This document shows, piece by piece, positions 1 through 12,525 of a DNA stretch of 64,000 nt (the stretch's first letter is position 1; every line of letters starts with the position of its first letter). A program made the position numbers and the translations under genes. The notes under the pieces were generated by a model that was not told the origin of the DNA, searched no databases, and saw nothing but the letters and a program-made list of their open reading frames with translations. Origin of the DNA: Calycina herbarum (lineage: Eukaryota > Ascomycota > Leotiomycetes > Helotiales > Pezizellaceae); NCBI GenBank assembly GCA_001414485.1, contig LLEY01000052.1, positions 248,001 to 312,000 on the forward strand, written 5' to 3'.

Positions 1-25
1 CCGCCTTAAACGCCAGAGCCGACAT
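1..25 (-). CDS. possible 5' end of a gene running off the left edge
   Basis: On the minus strand an ATG at 25-23 is followed by eight open codons (reading MSALAFKA) up to the window edge. The upstream context CTGCAAG is an acceptable fungal initiation context, and the 1.35 kb up to the kinase start holds no other convincing gene, so a divergent gene pair is plausible. Nothing about function can be read from so few codons, and the frame may be chance. Confidence 0.25.
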
Positions 26-1377
26 CTTGCAGATGGTTTCGACCAAACCCCAACCTCTCAATTAATTCGCTCTTGAAACTGCAAGATCCCGTTCCAACCA
101 GACTCCGAAGCCATCTGTGTGTCGCCGCAAGTCTGCACTGTAACTCCCAGAACTCTCCGATGCTTCTCCTTCCATTCCGATTCCGGATATTCAGGAATTG
201 AGAACATCACGGTCCTGTTTCCAGGACTCTCAGTTTCTCTCGGTGGAAGGGAGAGCTGCAAGCTACCGGAAAAACGATGTTTGCTTTTCCCAGATGGGCA
301 GGCTATCCCCAGGCCATCAGCGGAACCAGCCATTCTCGGGTCGTTGCTCTCCATACAACGGCTTGCTGACCCGCCAAAGCATCATGCAGAGCGTCGACTT
401 GCAGATGCTGGTCTGCAGGTGTCTTTCCAATGACGCTTGTGTGTTATCGCCCAGCATGCGAAGACGGTATCATATCATGAGGCAATTAACTGACTTGATT
501 TCAGAGAAGTCACATTGGGCAACGTTGGCCTTATTCTTTTGTAATAAAAGTGTGCTAACAACGAGACAAATGAAAAGTAAGCGATACGAGACAGGAAGAA
601 CTGAACAACACATTCTGGAGAGACTAAGAGAAATTGATATACGAGCATTTTTAATCATAAATCAGCCAGGGAAATTAGGGGAGAGCAGTTTCGTCTTGTA
701 GGCAAAGGCTAAAAGCCAAAGCGGGGTGGAAGACGGCTCCTGCACTGCTCAGCTACGCTTTAGACCTTCAATAGGGTAGGCAGCACCAGTTACTTGGATC
801 CGGACTCGTTGCTAGTCACTCAGCTAGTCTTAACCACCATTGGTTTAATTTCCGGCTTAGTAGCGCATTGAATAGGAGAAGAACTAAGGCCATTGTACAA
901 CTCAACCTCAGAGAAGAGAGGAGATTGTGATAATTGTAGGGAGTGAGAGCGAATGCTGTCGTAAAAAAAAGTGACGTCTTCAGAGCGCTGAACAGACGAA
1001 AAGTTGGAGCCCAAGCTCACCTGGAATTTGGTGGTCGCAAACCCGCTGCATCCATCCAATCCCTCCCCTCGGCCCTCACAACAGCATAGCAGCCCATCGT
1101 AAGCGTAGCTCCGGATTCTTCTTCCACCAAAAAACTTTCCTTACCTGGTCTTTAATTTTCAGCCCACTATCATCCCATCCCAGCGCATCGCATACCGCTA
1201 CCCGCATCCTCCCTAACCTTCATGCTTCACAGTCTGCAGCGAAGGAAGCCGTAGAGGAAAACTCCCCCAGCCTCCTCACTGTCTGACGTATCAGTCGCTT
1301 GTCGGCTCAGGGGTCTGGCACGCCGTCCTCTGGAAAGGGACGCCCCCAACAACACCGGCTGATTGCTACCTCGAGCG
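26..1377. other. intergenic / long 5' leader, no supported gene
   Basis: Open frames here are short, overlap one another on both strands and have no recognisable domain. The part from about 1060 to 1377 is C-rich and purine-poor, as is common in fungal 5' leaders, and probably belongs to the promoter and untranslated leader of the downstream kinase. Confidence 0.5.
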
Positions 1378-4300
1378 ATGGCAACAAACCCCACAACGCT
1401 TGATCGAAGTGGTTCACGACGAGGACAATCTCACTCCCACTCGACCTCGAGCCGACCGCATTCCTCAAGAACGAAAGATCCTGTTCCTCCTAGCCCTCAT
1501 CGAGGTCATTCGAGCCATCACCGAAGCTCTTCGCGCCACGGCGCTGTCGACGAGAGGCCGCCGCAAAGAGATTACGAACGGGAGAGCTCAAACACTGCGC
1601 ATTCCCATCGAAGAAGTATTAGCAAAGACCGCCCGTCGCATTCGCAGTCGCAATCGGGTTCAAATAGTAGAAGCGCACCCGCACACCAACATCGCTCTCA
1701 TCATAGTCGACACTCGAAAGACATGTCTACCTCCGTTGCGAATGGGGGCGGCCCAGCCCCGGTGGTGAATGCTCAGGAATCGAGGCACACAGGAAGATCA
1801 GGAAAGTCAAGAACGACCATTCCAGCACAGACTGGCAATTGGGTTCTGGGTAAGACCATTGGTGCGGGGAGTATGGGAAAGGTGAAATTAGCTAGAAGAC
1901 CGGAAGGGGGTGAACAGGTATGCCCCGCTCCTCCAACCTCCGTGGTGTTGATGCAAGAAATTGACCAATTTCTCCAGGTAGCTGTAAAAATAGTTCCCAG
2001 AGGAGTGACCGACGATGGTCATAACCAGAGCCAGGCGGACCGAGAACGTGCGGAACACTCGAAAGAAGTTCGAACAGCTCGAGAAGCAGCCATTGTGACT
2101 CTCTTGGAGCACCCATATATTTGCGCAATGCGAGATGTTGTGCGAACGACCTACCACTGGTACATGCTTTTTGAATATGTCAATGGTGGACAAATGCTTG
2201 ACTACATAATCTCACATGGACGCCTAAAGGAGAAGCAGGCAAGGAAATTCAGCAGGCAGATTGCGAGCGCTTTGGATTACTGCCACAGAAACAGTATCGT
2301 GCACCGGGATCTTAAGATTGAGAACATTTTGATAAGCAAGACAGGAGACATTAAAATCATTGATTTTGGCTTGAGCAACTTGTTTGCTCCACGGAACCAT
2401 TTAAAGACATTTTGCGGAAGTTTGTATTTTGCGGCTCCCGAGTTATTGCAAGCGAAGGCGTATACTGGACCAGAAGTAGATGTTTGGAGTTTTGGAATTG
2501 TGCTTTATGTTCTTGTGTGCGGAAAAGTGCCTTTCGACGATCAAAGCATGCCGGCGCTGCATGCTAAGATTAAGAAAGGAATCGTTGATTACCCCAATTG
2601 GCTTTCGCCAGGTGAGTTGCAAATTTACATGAAGAATACACCAACTGACTGCCATAGAATGCAAAAACCTCATCTCCCGAATGCTGGTAACCGATCCAAG
2701 ACAACGCGCAAGTCTGCAGGAAATTATGATCCATCCCTGGATGATAAAGGGTTTTGGATCCCCTCCTGAGAATTACCTCCCAGTCCGCGAACCGATCCAG
2801 CTACCCCTTGATCCCGCTGTCATCCAGGCTATGACAGGCTTCGATTTCGGCCCTCCAGAGCTCATACAAAGTCAATTAATGGAGGTAATCGATTCACAAG
2901 AATATCAACGAGCTGTCAGAATGGCGGCGCAGGAGCGGGAAGTACAAGGTCCCCCAAGAGATACTGAGAAGAGGAGAGGGTTTGGATTCGATTTCTACAA
3001 GAGGCGATCCTCGACCACCAGCCGAGATACTCTCACAGCCCCTAGCTCCGAAGGACTGGCTCTTGGAAATGATCCAGTCAACGCTTACCATCCTTTGATT
3101 TCTGTTTATTATCTCGTCAGAGAGAAGCAGGAGCGGGATAGACTTGCTGCAAATCCCGGAGCTACAAGCATGCCACGTTCACCAGGAGAAGCTCCTCTAC
3201 AAATGCCAGAAGTATCAGCCCCAAAAGCAGCGCACACCAACGCTGCAGCTTATGAGATGCCAGGAGAAAAAGCTACTGGCGGACGTTCACGGCCACGGGC
3301 TAGAACCCATGGGGAAGACGATGTTACGGAGAGTATGAAGCATTTGAGAGTTGGTGGAGGTGCAAGTGGGCCAACTTCTCCGGCTATTATCGAGCCTCCT
3401 CCACAGGAAGCTCATCATCGCAAAGAGAGTACGGCTGCCGGGATTTTACGAAGATTCAGCACGAGAAGGCGCAAAGAGACTTCTGAAAAGAATTTCGACA
3501 AGAGCCATCCACCCCAGGTTCATGTTCAATCACCGCATGAGCAAAGTACTCTTCGAAAGAGTTTCAGCGTTCGTCGAACCCGAGGGCGTGACACTGATGG
3601 ACCATCATCTTCAATGCTTCGCTCTGGTAGTAGCCAGCCACAGCACAGTGATCTCTTGTCACCGCCAAGGTCCGCTGACAATAATGCGCGAAATTCAAAT
3701 AAATTGGGAAGGTCAACAAGCGTTAACTCGGCCGAGTTTAGACGAAAGGAGAGCAGAAGGGGGGCGTCAGAAGTCCCACCTCCACCAAAGGTCACTTACA
3801 AGGAGCCTCCTCCTACCAGCGACTCTGAGCACTCAATGGCAAACGAAAAGTCGAAGCGAGAGCCAGAGCCGAAAACCCCCTCTCACTTGAACCCCAAATC
3901 AGCTACAATGAGGGCAAAATCACTTGGCCATGCACGACGGGAAAGCATCCAAGCACGACGCGCACGTCGAGATGAAACTCGTGAGGCCAATGTCCCAGAA
4001 GAGACCGACTTGGAGGGCGGTGATGCTAGCGGCCTGTCCACCGAACGTATTGAAACAGCAGAGAATGTGAAGCCCGTATTCTTGAAAGGTCTTTTCAGTG
4101 TTTCAACCACATCTACAAAGCCAGTCCAAGCTATTCGCGCGGACATTATCCGAGTTTTGAGGCAGTTGGGTGTCGATTATACTGAGATCCGAGGCGGTTT
4201 CAGTTGTAGACACACTCCTTCAATCGATTTGAAGAAGGTCGTGGATATGCCTCCAAGTAGTCACGGCAATCAGCAATCTAGCCATCGTCGCCGTATCAGT

Positions 4301-4669
4301 TTTGGGGGTTTCATGGGTGGGAGCAATAGTATCGACAGAGAGCGTGAGGAGTTCCGGGAAGCAGAACGGTCGCCTCACACGCCCAGAACTCCTGGTAGAA
4401 ATCGAGGGGATACGAGTTATACCAATTCCGATGCGTCTGATGATAGTGTCAACCGTGACCACCGAGGAGCTCCTCCCACAAGAGCTGTTGGGGAAACCAG
4501 CACTCATGTTCAAAGCGAGTTGGGCGGCAGCATGATTCTGGAATTTGAGATCTTCATCGTCAAGGTTCCTCTGCTTTCTCTTCATGGACTTCAGTTCAAA
4601 CGAATAGCAGGGGGAACTTGGCAGTACAAAAACATGGCGGATCAGATACTGAGGGAGCTCAGGCTATGA
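1378..4669 (+). CDS. kin1: Kin1/MARK (PAR-1)-type serine/threonine protein kinase with KA1 tail
   Basis: Three exons (introns 1918-1977 and 2612-2657) give 1061 residues. A low-complexity Ser/His/Arg-rich N-terminus (about 1-150) precedes the kinase domain: glycine loop GAGSMGKV near 162, VAVK at the first junction (181-184), catalytic loop HRDLKIEN near 289, DFG at 309 and APE near 333. A long basic, Ser/Pro-rich region follows, and the last ~110 residues end in a KA1-type membrane-binding fold ([20 protein letters not shown]). This order is that of Kin1/Kin2 and MARK kinases, which act at the cell cortex in polarity, exocytosis and septation. The ATG at 1378 is chosen because the open frame upstream begins only with TTG. 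Intron 2 restores the sequence [10 protein letters not shown] of kinase subdomain XI. The family is certain; the exact orthologue is inferred. Confidence 0.93.
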
Positions 4670-5279
4670 TTTTTTGGTATGGTGATGAATGGGGGGGAGG
4701 GTTTGGATTTTTCTTCACTGACGCAGGGATGGGATACGATACAAGTCTCGGGACGAATTTCTTTTGTGGTTTTTGTCTTTCCAGCAATTCGATGGAAATC
4801 TTGGCGAGTTCAAGCATGGCAAAGAGGAGCAATCATTGCACCATATTTTATTCATTACAAGCTTAATTTTTCTTCTTCTTGATGGGAGGCATGTGCGCGT
4901 GCAAGAGAGAGAGAGAGAGAAAGAGGGTTGATGGGTCTCGTTTTTTTATTTTCGAGGGGTGTAATTTGAAGAGCTAGTAGAGGGGAAGATGGAAAAAGAC
5001 GCAATCGGAGGTGCATATTGCGTCTGACTTGTAATAAAAAGCGTAATTTCACCAAGATTGGCTTTTTTGGGACTTTGGGGCCGGAGTGTGTGTATGTTTC
5101 GTGTTGGGAACGAGGATCTGCTTCTTCTTGCTATAAGTTGGGTCCTGTTGATTCACCTTTTCTTCTCTTTGGCTCACCCCTTTCCCCTCCTTTTCTTCTT
5201 CTTCAGAAGACCACATACCGTTGCCAACCCTCACTTCTCAATTCACACTCCTTTAAGGTCAACCAGCAAGCAAGCAAAA
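4670..5279. other. intergenic, with a GA microsatellite and pyrimidine-rich leader
   Basis: No gene is seen. A (GA)n tract lies near 4905-4925. From about 5100 to 5279 the + strand is rich in T and C (TTCTTCTT runs), a common fungal promoter and leader composition just upstream of the secreted-protein ATG. Confidence 0.6.
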
Positions 5280-5908
5280 ATGCAACTCATTACACCCCCC
5301 CTCATTTCTATCCTCCTCCTCCCCACGGTCTACGCCTCTGTGACCTGTCTCACTGTTGGCGCCACGGCTACGGCTACTTGGACTAATTCTGCTTCGCAGG
5401 AATGTACTTGGAGTGGTGTGGTGAGGAGTTATTTTGGGACCACGAGTTCTGGGTCTGAGTATGTTTGCACTTTTTCTCTTTTTTCCTTTTCCCTTCTCTA
5501 CAATCCTGGCCGCAACAAAAGAGGAGAAGAGGAGGAGATTTATGGGAAGAGATGAAAAGAGAAGCTAATGATAATTTCAAGTTACTCATGCCAAGGTCGT
5601 TGCGGCGCTGGGTGCACGGGGACGGCGATTGGGAATGCGTATACGCAGGATTGTTGGAATCATGATGTTTGTTCTTGGTTTAATTCTGGGGGCGCGAGGT
5701 TGGTCCTCCCCTTTGCTTTGCACTATCGTGGATGTTTGACGGCGTGAATAGTCGCTTATCATTGAATGGTGATCCTAATTGTGGTGCTGCGTATACGGCT
5801 GCGGAAGATGATTTCTTGCTTGGGTGTGTTGATGGGTGTTCGAAGACTAATCCGTCGCTGAGTGCGAAAGCGCCGAGTGGGAATCCTGTTTGTTCTTGTG
5901 GGGTGTAG
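5280..5908 (+). CDS. small cysteine-rich secreted protein with a CxxHDxC motif
   Basis: Three exons (introns 5459-5581 and 5699-5751) give 150 residues. Residues 1-20 are a hydrophobic signal peptide with a likely cleavage after VYA. I count twelve cysteines in the mature chain, so six disulfides are possible. The middle reads RCGAGCTGTAIGNAYTQDC followed by WNHDVC. The CxxHDxC arrangement resembles the calcium/histidine active-site helix of secreted phospholipases A2, but length and surroundings do not let me assign that fold. The joins use a TGATTATAGC-type branch region and keep all cysteine blocks in one frame. Extracellular location is well supported; enzymatic or effector function is not established. 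No neighbouring gene suggests a pathway. Confidence 0.8.
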
Positions 5909-7311
5909 AGGGGGAGTGAGGGGATGTGGGGAATTTGAGGGGAAGGAAGATTGATATGATACGGAATGACGGGATGGGAGGCGGGGATCGAAGCGAAGGA
6001 GAGGGATGAGATAAGCTAAATATAGATGGATGAGAAGAGGGTATGAAGGAATGAGGCATTGGGAAAACTAGGTTTGAAGATACATTCTTTACTCGTTTCT
6101 TTACTCGTTTCTTTAAGGAGGTTTGGGAGTTGAGCTACCTTCAAAGAATAGAGGGATATGATACGATAGTATGGTATTGATATCATAACTTTTGCATCAT
6201 ACAGAGGCTTTACTTGCTCGGTAATTGTCTTGGTGTTCTCCAAGAATAGTATTCGAGGAATATATGTTTAAAAGGATTGTAATTCTATATTGGATTGCGT
6301 GGAATAGAAATAGTGATATGGTTGATGAACTCAGAAGGAATGAGTGAATGAGTAGATTGGAACTGCAAAGTAGAATTGTTGGTTGTAGAGAAGAAAGTAC
6401 TGATCTCGAATTATTGACTCCGTTTTCGGAGGAAACCGGAAACTTGTTTACCCCTCTCCACACGTATTCACTATGATGTCAAATCTGGAAGTTTAAGCGA
6501 GGTTTTAGCCTTGTACCCCTATTTCCACACAATATATAGTCTATGAACCGATTCAATTATTCAACTTACAATACTTGCATCCAACAACAATACAAGAAGA
6601 CAGGTTTCACCTTCCAACTTTTAGAGACTCAAAGTTAGACTTCTAGACTTTTGCTCTCTCAACTTTCCTTAAGTAGGCCTCATTCACGTTGATCTTTGGT
6701 TTCGAGAATATTCAAAGACATTCACAGCCTTCCGAGAATAAATCATTGTTATGACTCGAAAGTCTCGAAGCTGAAACCGAGGTTATTCAAAAGTAAGTGA
6801 ACAACCTCACTTTCCATGCTCCAAACTTTTATCTTCTCTTCAAGTTTCGAGAAAGTCAGCCTTGATTTGAGAATCATCGAAAATAATTGCTTGTTGACAA
6901 GGCTGATGTTGTTGGACCGAAAACGTCCAAAGAGCCGCGCTTACCTAGGTACTTTCCTTAGTTGCCAAGCCTCGCAAGCCTTCTCCTTAGACGCCCCCAC
7001 CCCCGACCGACCTGCGAACACCACTGCCGACCGAATTCCAGCAGCAGGCGCAAACCACCTCTCAGTATCTTAACCCTCCAAATCCCAAAGGCAGCCGAGG
7101 ATTCTTAACTCTTACATCCATCTATCCACTATTCCAACTTTTTCTCTGTCGGGCAACCTGATTGCTGAATTGGCAATCAAGCCCCGTGTGAGACCGCTGT
7201 CCCATTTCGAAAGCCAGAACCACCTGGGCACACCTCCTCCACCCTACGATAGCTTCACCGAGAACACCAGCAGCCACCGAGTCCTCTCGCTGGCCCCCAT
7301 AGAATCCCACG
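5909..7311. other. intergenic / promoter of the Caf40 gene
   Basis: No supported gene. The first part is purine-rich 3' flank of the secreted-protein gene. From about 6500 a TATATA stretch (near 6531) and CA/CT-rich leader sequence lead towards the ATG at 7312. Short open frames on both strands lack domains. Confidence 0.5.
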
Positions 7312-8547
7312 ATGCTCCAAGGATCTCACGTTTACTCGCACCAACATTCCTATAACCCCCAAGGCGAGCCATCATGGATGCACCAGCAAAATCACCATCA
7401 ACACGCCCAGCAAGCTGCCGCCGCCGCCGCCTCTGCAGCCCAGCAACAACACTTTAATCGCGTTGCTGCCAGCCATAATGCGGCTGCCCCTCTGGCGGTA
7501 AATCAACATGGACCAGAACCAGTTATAGACAATGTGACGGAAGAGAATAGGCGGACTTTGAACTTCATTTCGGATTTGTTAACAGAGGACACAAGAGAGG
7601 CTGCTCTTCTGGAACTCAGCAAGAAGCGTGAACAAGTTCCGGAGTTGGCTTTGATTCTCTGGCATTCATTTGGTATACTTTTGCAACTAGCTGGCATGCC
7701 TTTCCTGGTGCTAATGTTCTCTAGGCGTTATGACTTCCCTCCTCCAAGAGATCATTTCCGTCTACACACTTCTGAACCCCTCCCAGCTCACAGCTGCAGC
7801 ATCCAACAGAGTCTGCAATGCTTTGGCACTTCTGCAGTGTGTTGCTTCGCACAATGAAACAAGGGCACTCTTTTTGAATGGTATGCACACTCCCCTGAAC
7901 ACCCAGAAATAAAGACATTGTGCTAATGGATTCTCCAGCGCACATTCCCTTGTTCCTCTACCCCTTCCTCAATACCACCTCAAAGTCAAGACCATTCGAA
8001 TACCTACGATTGACATCCCTCGGTGTTATCGGTGCTCTCGTCAAGAACGATTCTTCGGACGTGATCAACTTCCTCCTTACAACCGAAATCATTCCTCTGT
8101 GCCTTCGAATTATGGAGACGGGTTCCGAGCTTAGCAAAACTGTTGCTATATTCATAGTCCAAAAGATACTCCTCGATGACCATGGACTCAACTATATCTG
8201 TGCCACGTATGAGCGGTTTTATGCAGTTGGCACAGTGCTCAGCAATATGGTATCACAACTGGTAGAGCAGCAGACGGCTAGGCTTCTGAAGCATGTTGTG
8301 CGATGCTTTTTACGGTAAGCCCCTCAATTATATGCAGCCCTAGTGGAGAAGACTAATTCGATATAGCCTCAGTGATAATGCCCGAGCTCGTGAAGCCCTA
8401 CGACAATGCCTCCCTGAACCACTCCGAGATGCTACCTTCTCCTCCGTCCTCCGCGACGATGCTGCAACCAAACGCTGCCTCGCACAACTTTTGATCAACT
8501 TGTCGGACAATGTTGTCGAATCTTCGGGAAATCATCAAGGGATATAA
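7312..8547 (+). CDS. rcd1: CCR4-NOT complex subunit Caf40/Rcd1 (CNOT9 family)
   Basis: Four exons (introns 7673-7724, 7881-7938, 8315-8366) encode 357 residues. A His/Gln/Ala-rich N-terminus (about 1-65) precedes the conserved armadillo-repeat core: [16 protein letters not shown] text, then [34 protein letters not shown] and [13 protein letters not shown]. This is the highly conserved Rcd1/CNOT9 fold, which binds tryptophan pockets of GW/NOT partners and the DUF3819 region of Not1 in the deadenylation complex, in cytoplasm and nucleus. All three introns interrupt codons and restore conserved family sequence. The C-terminus ends shortly after the conserved LINLSDN. Its scaffold partner Not1 is encoded about 12 kb downstream on the same strand. 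Confidence 0.95.
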
Positions 8548-9821
8548 TCAAAAGCCATTCCCTCATTCTCTCTGTATCATACAACACCAACAAGCTCCCA
8601 CGACGCAGCGCGCGCGTAGTATTTCATCTCTGGTTCAGTCATGGATAAAACGATACCCGGTCTCTATTCGTCAAAATTGCCAGTTTGCTGCTGGTAATTA
8701 ATCAAAGTTTCAGGACAGCATTTGCTGGAAAGAGTCAGTCGGGTTAAGGTGTTAAATGATGGGTTCGGGTTTCGAAAATTACAAAGTTTTTTTTGCCTTT
8801 CTCATGGAATTGCGCTGCACCACACCTCAGATCTATTTCGTCCTAAGCGTTTCCCTTTTTCCCTTCATCATTCTGGTGTCTTTGGCTTTGGTCTCTTGCA
8901 TTTACGGATGGAGTTTATAAGGATCATGGATGGGCATGGAGGATTCTACCTGTGCTAGTAGGGGGCACTTTGTAAACTTACAAGTCTTCAGGAATAGAAG
9001 AAAAGAAGGATTTGTCGAACCGTAACTGATGTTCTTCCTCGGAGATGAGATGTATGAAAATGAAGGATCTAATAAGTGTTGGACTGAGTTGAATCGCAAG
9101 TGCGTCCTATCGGAAGAAATCGTAGCTTTGTCTCTCCAATGTACTTGTACCCAGGTACGGCAGACGCCTTCCTCGTTCTTACCAGATATTGGGGACGGTG
9201 ACCTCATATCATCCCGGAAACGCTCAGATGCTCTTATCACCGTCGGCTTTTATATCTTTGCTCTCGTAATGAGGGTTTGAGTTGGTCATTTTTTAGATTC
9301 TTATGCCAAGAGATGGTCAGCCTCAAGAGTGTCGCGATGTCGCAACATTCTCAAGGGTGGATCACATGTATTTTTGGATTGGGGAGGGACTGAAAGGGGT
9401 AATACAAGCTTCTTTTAGCTTCTTACGTGTAATACTTTATTTGTCCTACTTTGAGGAACCAGGGGTGTTTTATCCTGATCGGTTCTTGTGGCTATAGGTG
9501 TGCTGAATCATCGGCCGGTAGATGGGCCGATGGTGTTCCTCCCGAGGTGATTTGTTCAGTAATCATTTTGGCGGGTGCCAGCAGCTTCACTTTCTTGTAT
9601 TTGACCGCTCTCCCAGGCTTCAGAAAGTACAAGTACAGTCAGAGAAACCGAAAGTACCGGACGCATGCACTCGCTGACAAATGGACACGGGATTTGGATG
9701 TTGTTGGGATTTTTTTGGCGTGGTGTTTCTTCAGCCATAAATATCCGGACTTTTGAATAAGGGGAGTCATTCTATAAACTCGACCGACTCCCAAGTCAGC
9801 CAGAAGGGCCCATATAATACG
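8548..9821. other. intergenic, no supported gene
   Basis: Contains the 3' flank of Caf40 and a long stretch before the bZIP gene. Short open frames exist but begin with non-ATG codons or lack any recognisable feature. A frame open upstream of the bZIP ATG (about 9753-9821) has no in-frame ATG, so an additional 5' exon of the bZIP gene cannot be excluded. Confidence 0.45.
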
Positions 9822-12177
9822 ATGGAATCGTCCTATAGTTTTCCTCAGGATGATTTCGCTTTAGCACTTCTCACTCACGCTGCTTTGCAATCTACTACGG
9901 CTGATGCGTTGGGTTCGACTAACGATCCATACCCCTCTTCTACTTCTACGGCCGTTGTTCCAGCCACGATCAGTAATCAACAAAGCGACCACAACCCCCT
10001 CGGCCACATTACAAAGGGACCCGGCCATCATTTATCTAATAACATCTACGGCCATTCCTCCGTAGAAAATCCAAACACCATGACGACTTTGGGATATACG
10101 ACGACATCTGTCAATGGACATAATCCATACATGGATTCGGCATTCCGAGGACTTGGCTCGGAGATATCGAGGGGGTTCGAGAGTAATCTGGGGATTTTAA
10201 ATGCGGAGACTTATGATTCTGCGATGTTGCAGAGAGGGCCGGATGAGAGGTTGAAGTCGGTGGGGGAGCGTCCTATGAATCTTTTTGGATTTAGTGGAGC
10301 GCCCAGGATGGAACATGAAGCTAGTGAGGACACGCAAGAGACACCACCGCCACCTAAGTCTGCTGCGAAGAAGGGGAGGAACAAGAGGGTTGTGGAAGTT
10401 ATTAGTGCGGATGAGGATGAGGATGGGAAGAAGAAGTCGAGAGGACGGCCGCGGGTTGATACTAAGGATGAGACTGCTGCTGATGTATGGAAACCTTTTC
10501 AAATTACATTCCTGTCCATAATCCATCATTAAGTTCTACGACTCCCTTCAAGATAGTAAGCTGACACTCGGGTCTTGCAGCGGCGACGGACTCAAATTCG
10601 TATGGCACAGAGAGCCTACAGACACCGAAAAGAGACAACCATTTCCTCACTTGAAAAGAAAGTACAGGACCTGAGAGGTACAAATGAAGAAATGAACAAT
10701 ATCTTTATATCTCTCTATGATTTCGCTGTGGGAAAATCATTACTTAAACGAGAACCTGAGTTCGGACAACAATTGCAATCCGCGACGGAACGCTTTCTGG
10801 CCCTGGCCAAGCAAAGTGCAGAAGAAATGAACCAAGAAGACGGTAGCGAGGGGCATGAAAGACAGGACTCTGTTCCAGAAGATCTAGAGCCACCAAAAAA
10901 GAAGGGAAAACGATCTCCCCCGAAACCTCGTCGAGAACCAACACCGCCGCCTCCTACTCAGAGTACTTGGGGTGGATATACAATCGATCACTCGAGGAGT
11001 CCAATTCTGGAAATCCAACAAGATTTCCACCCACAAAACTATCCCGATAGAAATCGTCATGGGGACTTGCAGGTCATCACCCGTCCCACGGAGGACAATG
11101 CCAGCTTCACTTTCGACTTTATGGACCTACAATCCATACAACAGTACAGAGTGGAAGTACCCCAGGTTGAAGACTTCTCCCAATACTTCCTCCCACAATC
11201 ACAGCTACCCTTACCACGCACGAACACATATCAAGAGATTTCTTTTGCCCGAAGACTACTCAGATCAGCATTGGAAGGAGCGCTGAGGCTTGTTGTTCAA
11301 GAAAACCCCAACCCTGCAGTATGGAAAAGGGCATTTGGCTTTTCTAACCAGTATGAGAAAAAAGAAGCCATCAAAGCTCGGCTCTTGAGAAAGCTAGCTG
11401 GGACAACATCAGATTCACTTCAGAACTGGCAGGCACCATTCACCCATGTGGGAGGTGCTGGCACCTTTTATCCTTGGGATAATACCACCGAGGACCTAAT
11501 GCCGAAATTCCGAACTGGTTATTCGATGGGTCCATTTACTCCCGAGGTCACTCAAATAGAAGAAATTCTAGATGACGACATGCATTGTAAGATGTCAGGC
11601 TGGGAAGGAGAGTTCTTCGACGCCAACGATGTGGAAGGGTATCTCAAAAGTCGTGGTCTCGACATTCCTGGTTCAGCTGAAACGGTTACTGCGCAAATCG
11701 ACCTCTCAGTGATATCAGAAGTCACTGGCGAATCCTTGAGTCCAACCAATAGCAGTGGAAGCTCTGCAACAGGCGTGTCTCCACTGACTCCCGAGAATAA
11801 TGGTGATGTTGTTGTCCCGGATGTGGAATCTTCGTACAGCTTAGACCCGAAGAAATTGGATAGTGAAGCATATCCATTTCCTTTGGCTGAGCCGAAGTAT
11901 ACATCTTCGACTAAGAATAGTGTTATTGATCCGTCGTTCTTTGCTCTAGCTGGTCCAACGTTCGCACCAAGAACTCCTGCCAGTACGAAGAAGACAATTA
12001 CACTGAATGTGCAGACCTTGGTTGATCGTAAGTATCACTTCCCATTACTCGCCACGATACATGTCTAACAGGACTGTAGAAATTACTCGCCGCGGAACCT
12101 GTTTGGGAAGAACACCTGGATTTCGACTTTCAGATGTGAATGCCGCGATTGTTGCCGCTGTCACAGCTAATTGTTAG
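9822..12177 (+). CDS. bZIP transcription factor with an AT-hook
   Basis: Three exons (introns 10485-10580 and 12028-12079) give 735 residues. The first intron falls exactly before the basic region. Residues from about 222 read RRRTQIRMAQRAYRHRKE, an AQRAYR-type basic DNA-contact region, followed by a leucine-zipper-like helix (SLEKKVQDL). Just upstream, at about 205-214, KKSRGRPR is an AT-hook core (GRP) in an acidic/basic segment. The remaining ~480 residues contain Pro-rich stretches and a conserved-looking region around 430-600, but no domain I can name. The short last exon (RRGTCLGRTPGFRLSDV) looks conserved. Likely nuclear; target genes are unknown. The AQRAYR signature suggests a Yap-like subgroup, which is an inference. 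Confidence 0.85.
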
Positions 12178-12525
12178 TCTTGAAGCTAAACCCCAGGGCT
12201 GAAACCCACCAGTCGCTGGACTACATAAAGCTTGCGGTACATCTTCGCAGTTTCTATGATGAACTAAGATGACATCAACTCCCCACGATATCTTCACGAC
12301 TAAATTAGTATGATTGGTGCGCACATCGGCACCCACAACCTGGAAGAATGTACCGAGAATCCTGCTTACACCGAGAAATATATTATTCACCTCGCAAAAA
12401 ACAAGGAGATTGTCGCGGTCTTATACGCCGAAGCCTCATCTAAACCTTGTATTAATAACCTTCTAGGTTCCTCGCTTGCAAGCGAATGTCGCGCCAGCAC
12501 AGCGACTATATTCTGACGAGTAATT
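12178..12525. other. short intergenic region
   Basis: No gene or clear signal seen. It holds the 3' flank of the bZIP gene and the promoter of the coiled-coil protein. Confidence 0.5.

Noticed and set aside
1363..1377. Upstream start for the kinase at 1363
   Set aside because: The codon is TTG; the first ATG in frame is 1378.
9753..9821. Upstream extension of the bZIP protein
   Set aside because: Open but without an ATG; no acceptor site can be chosen with confidence.
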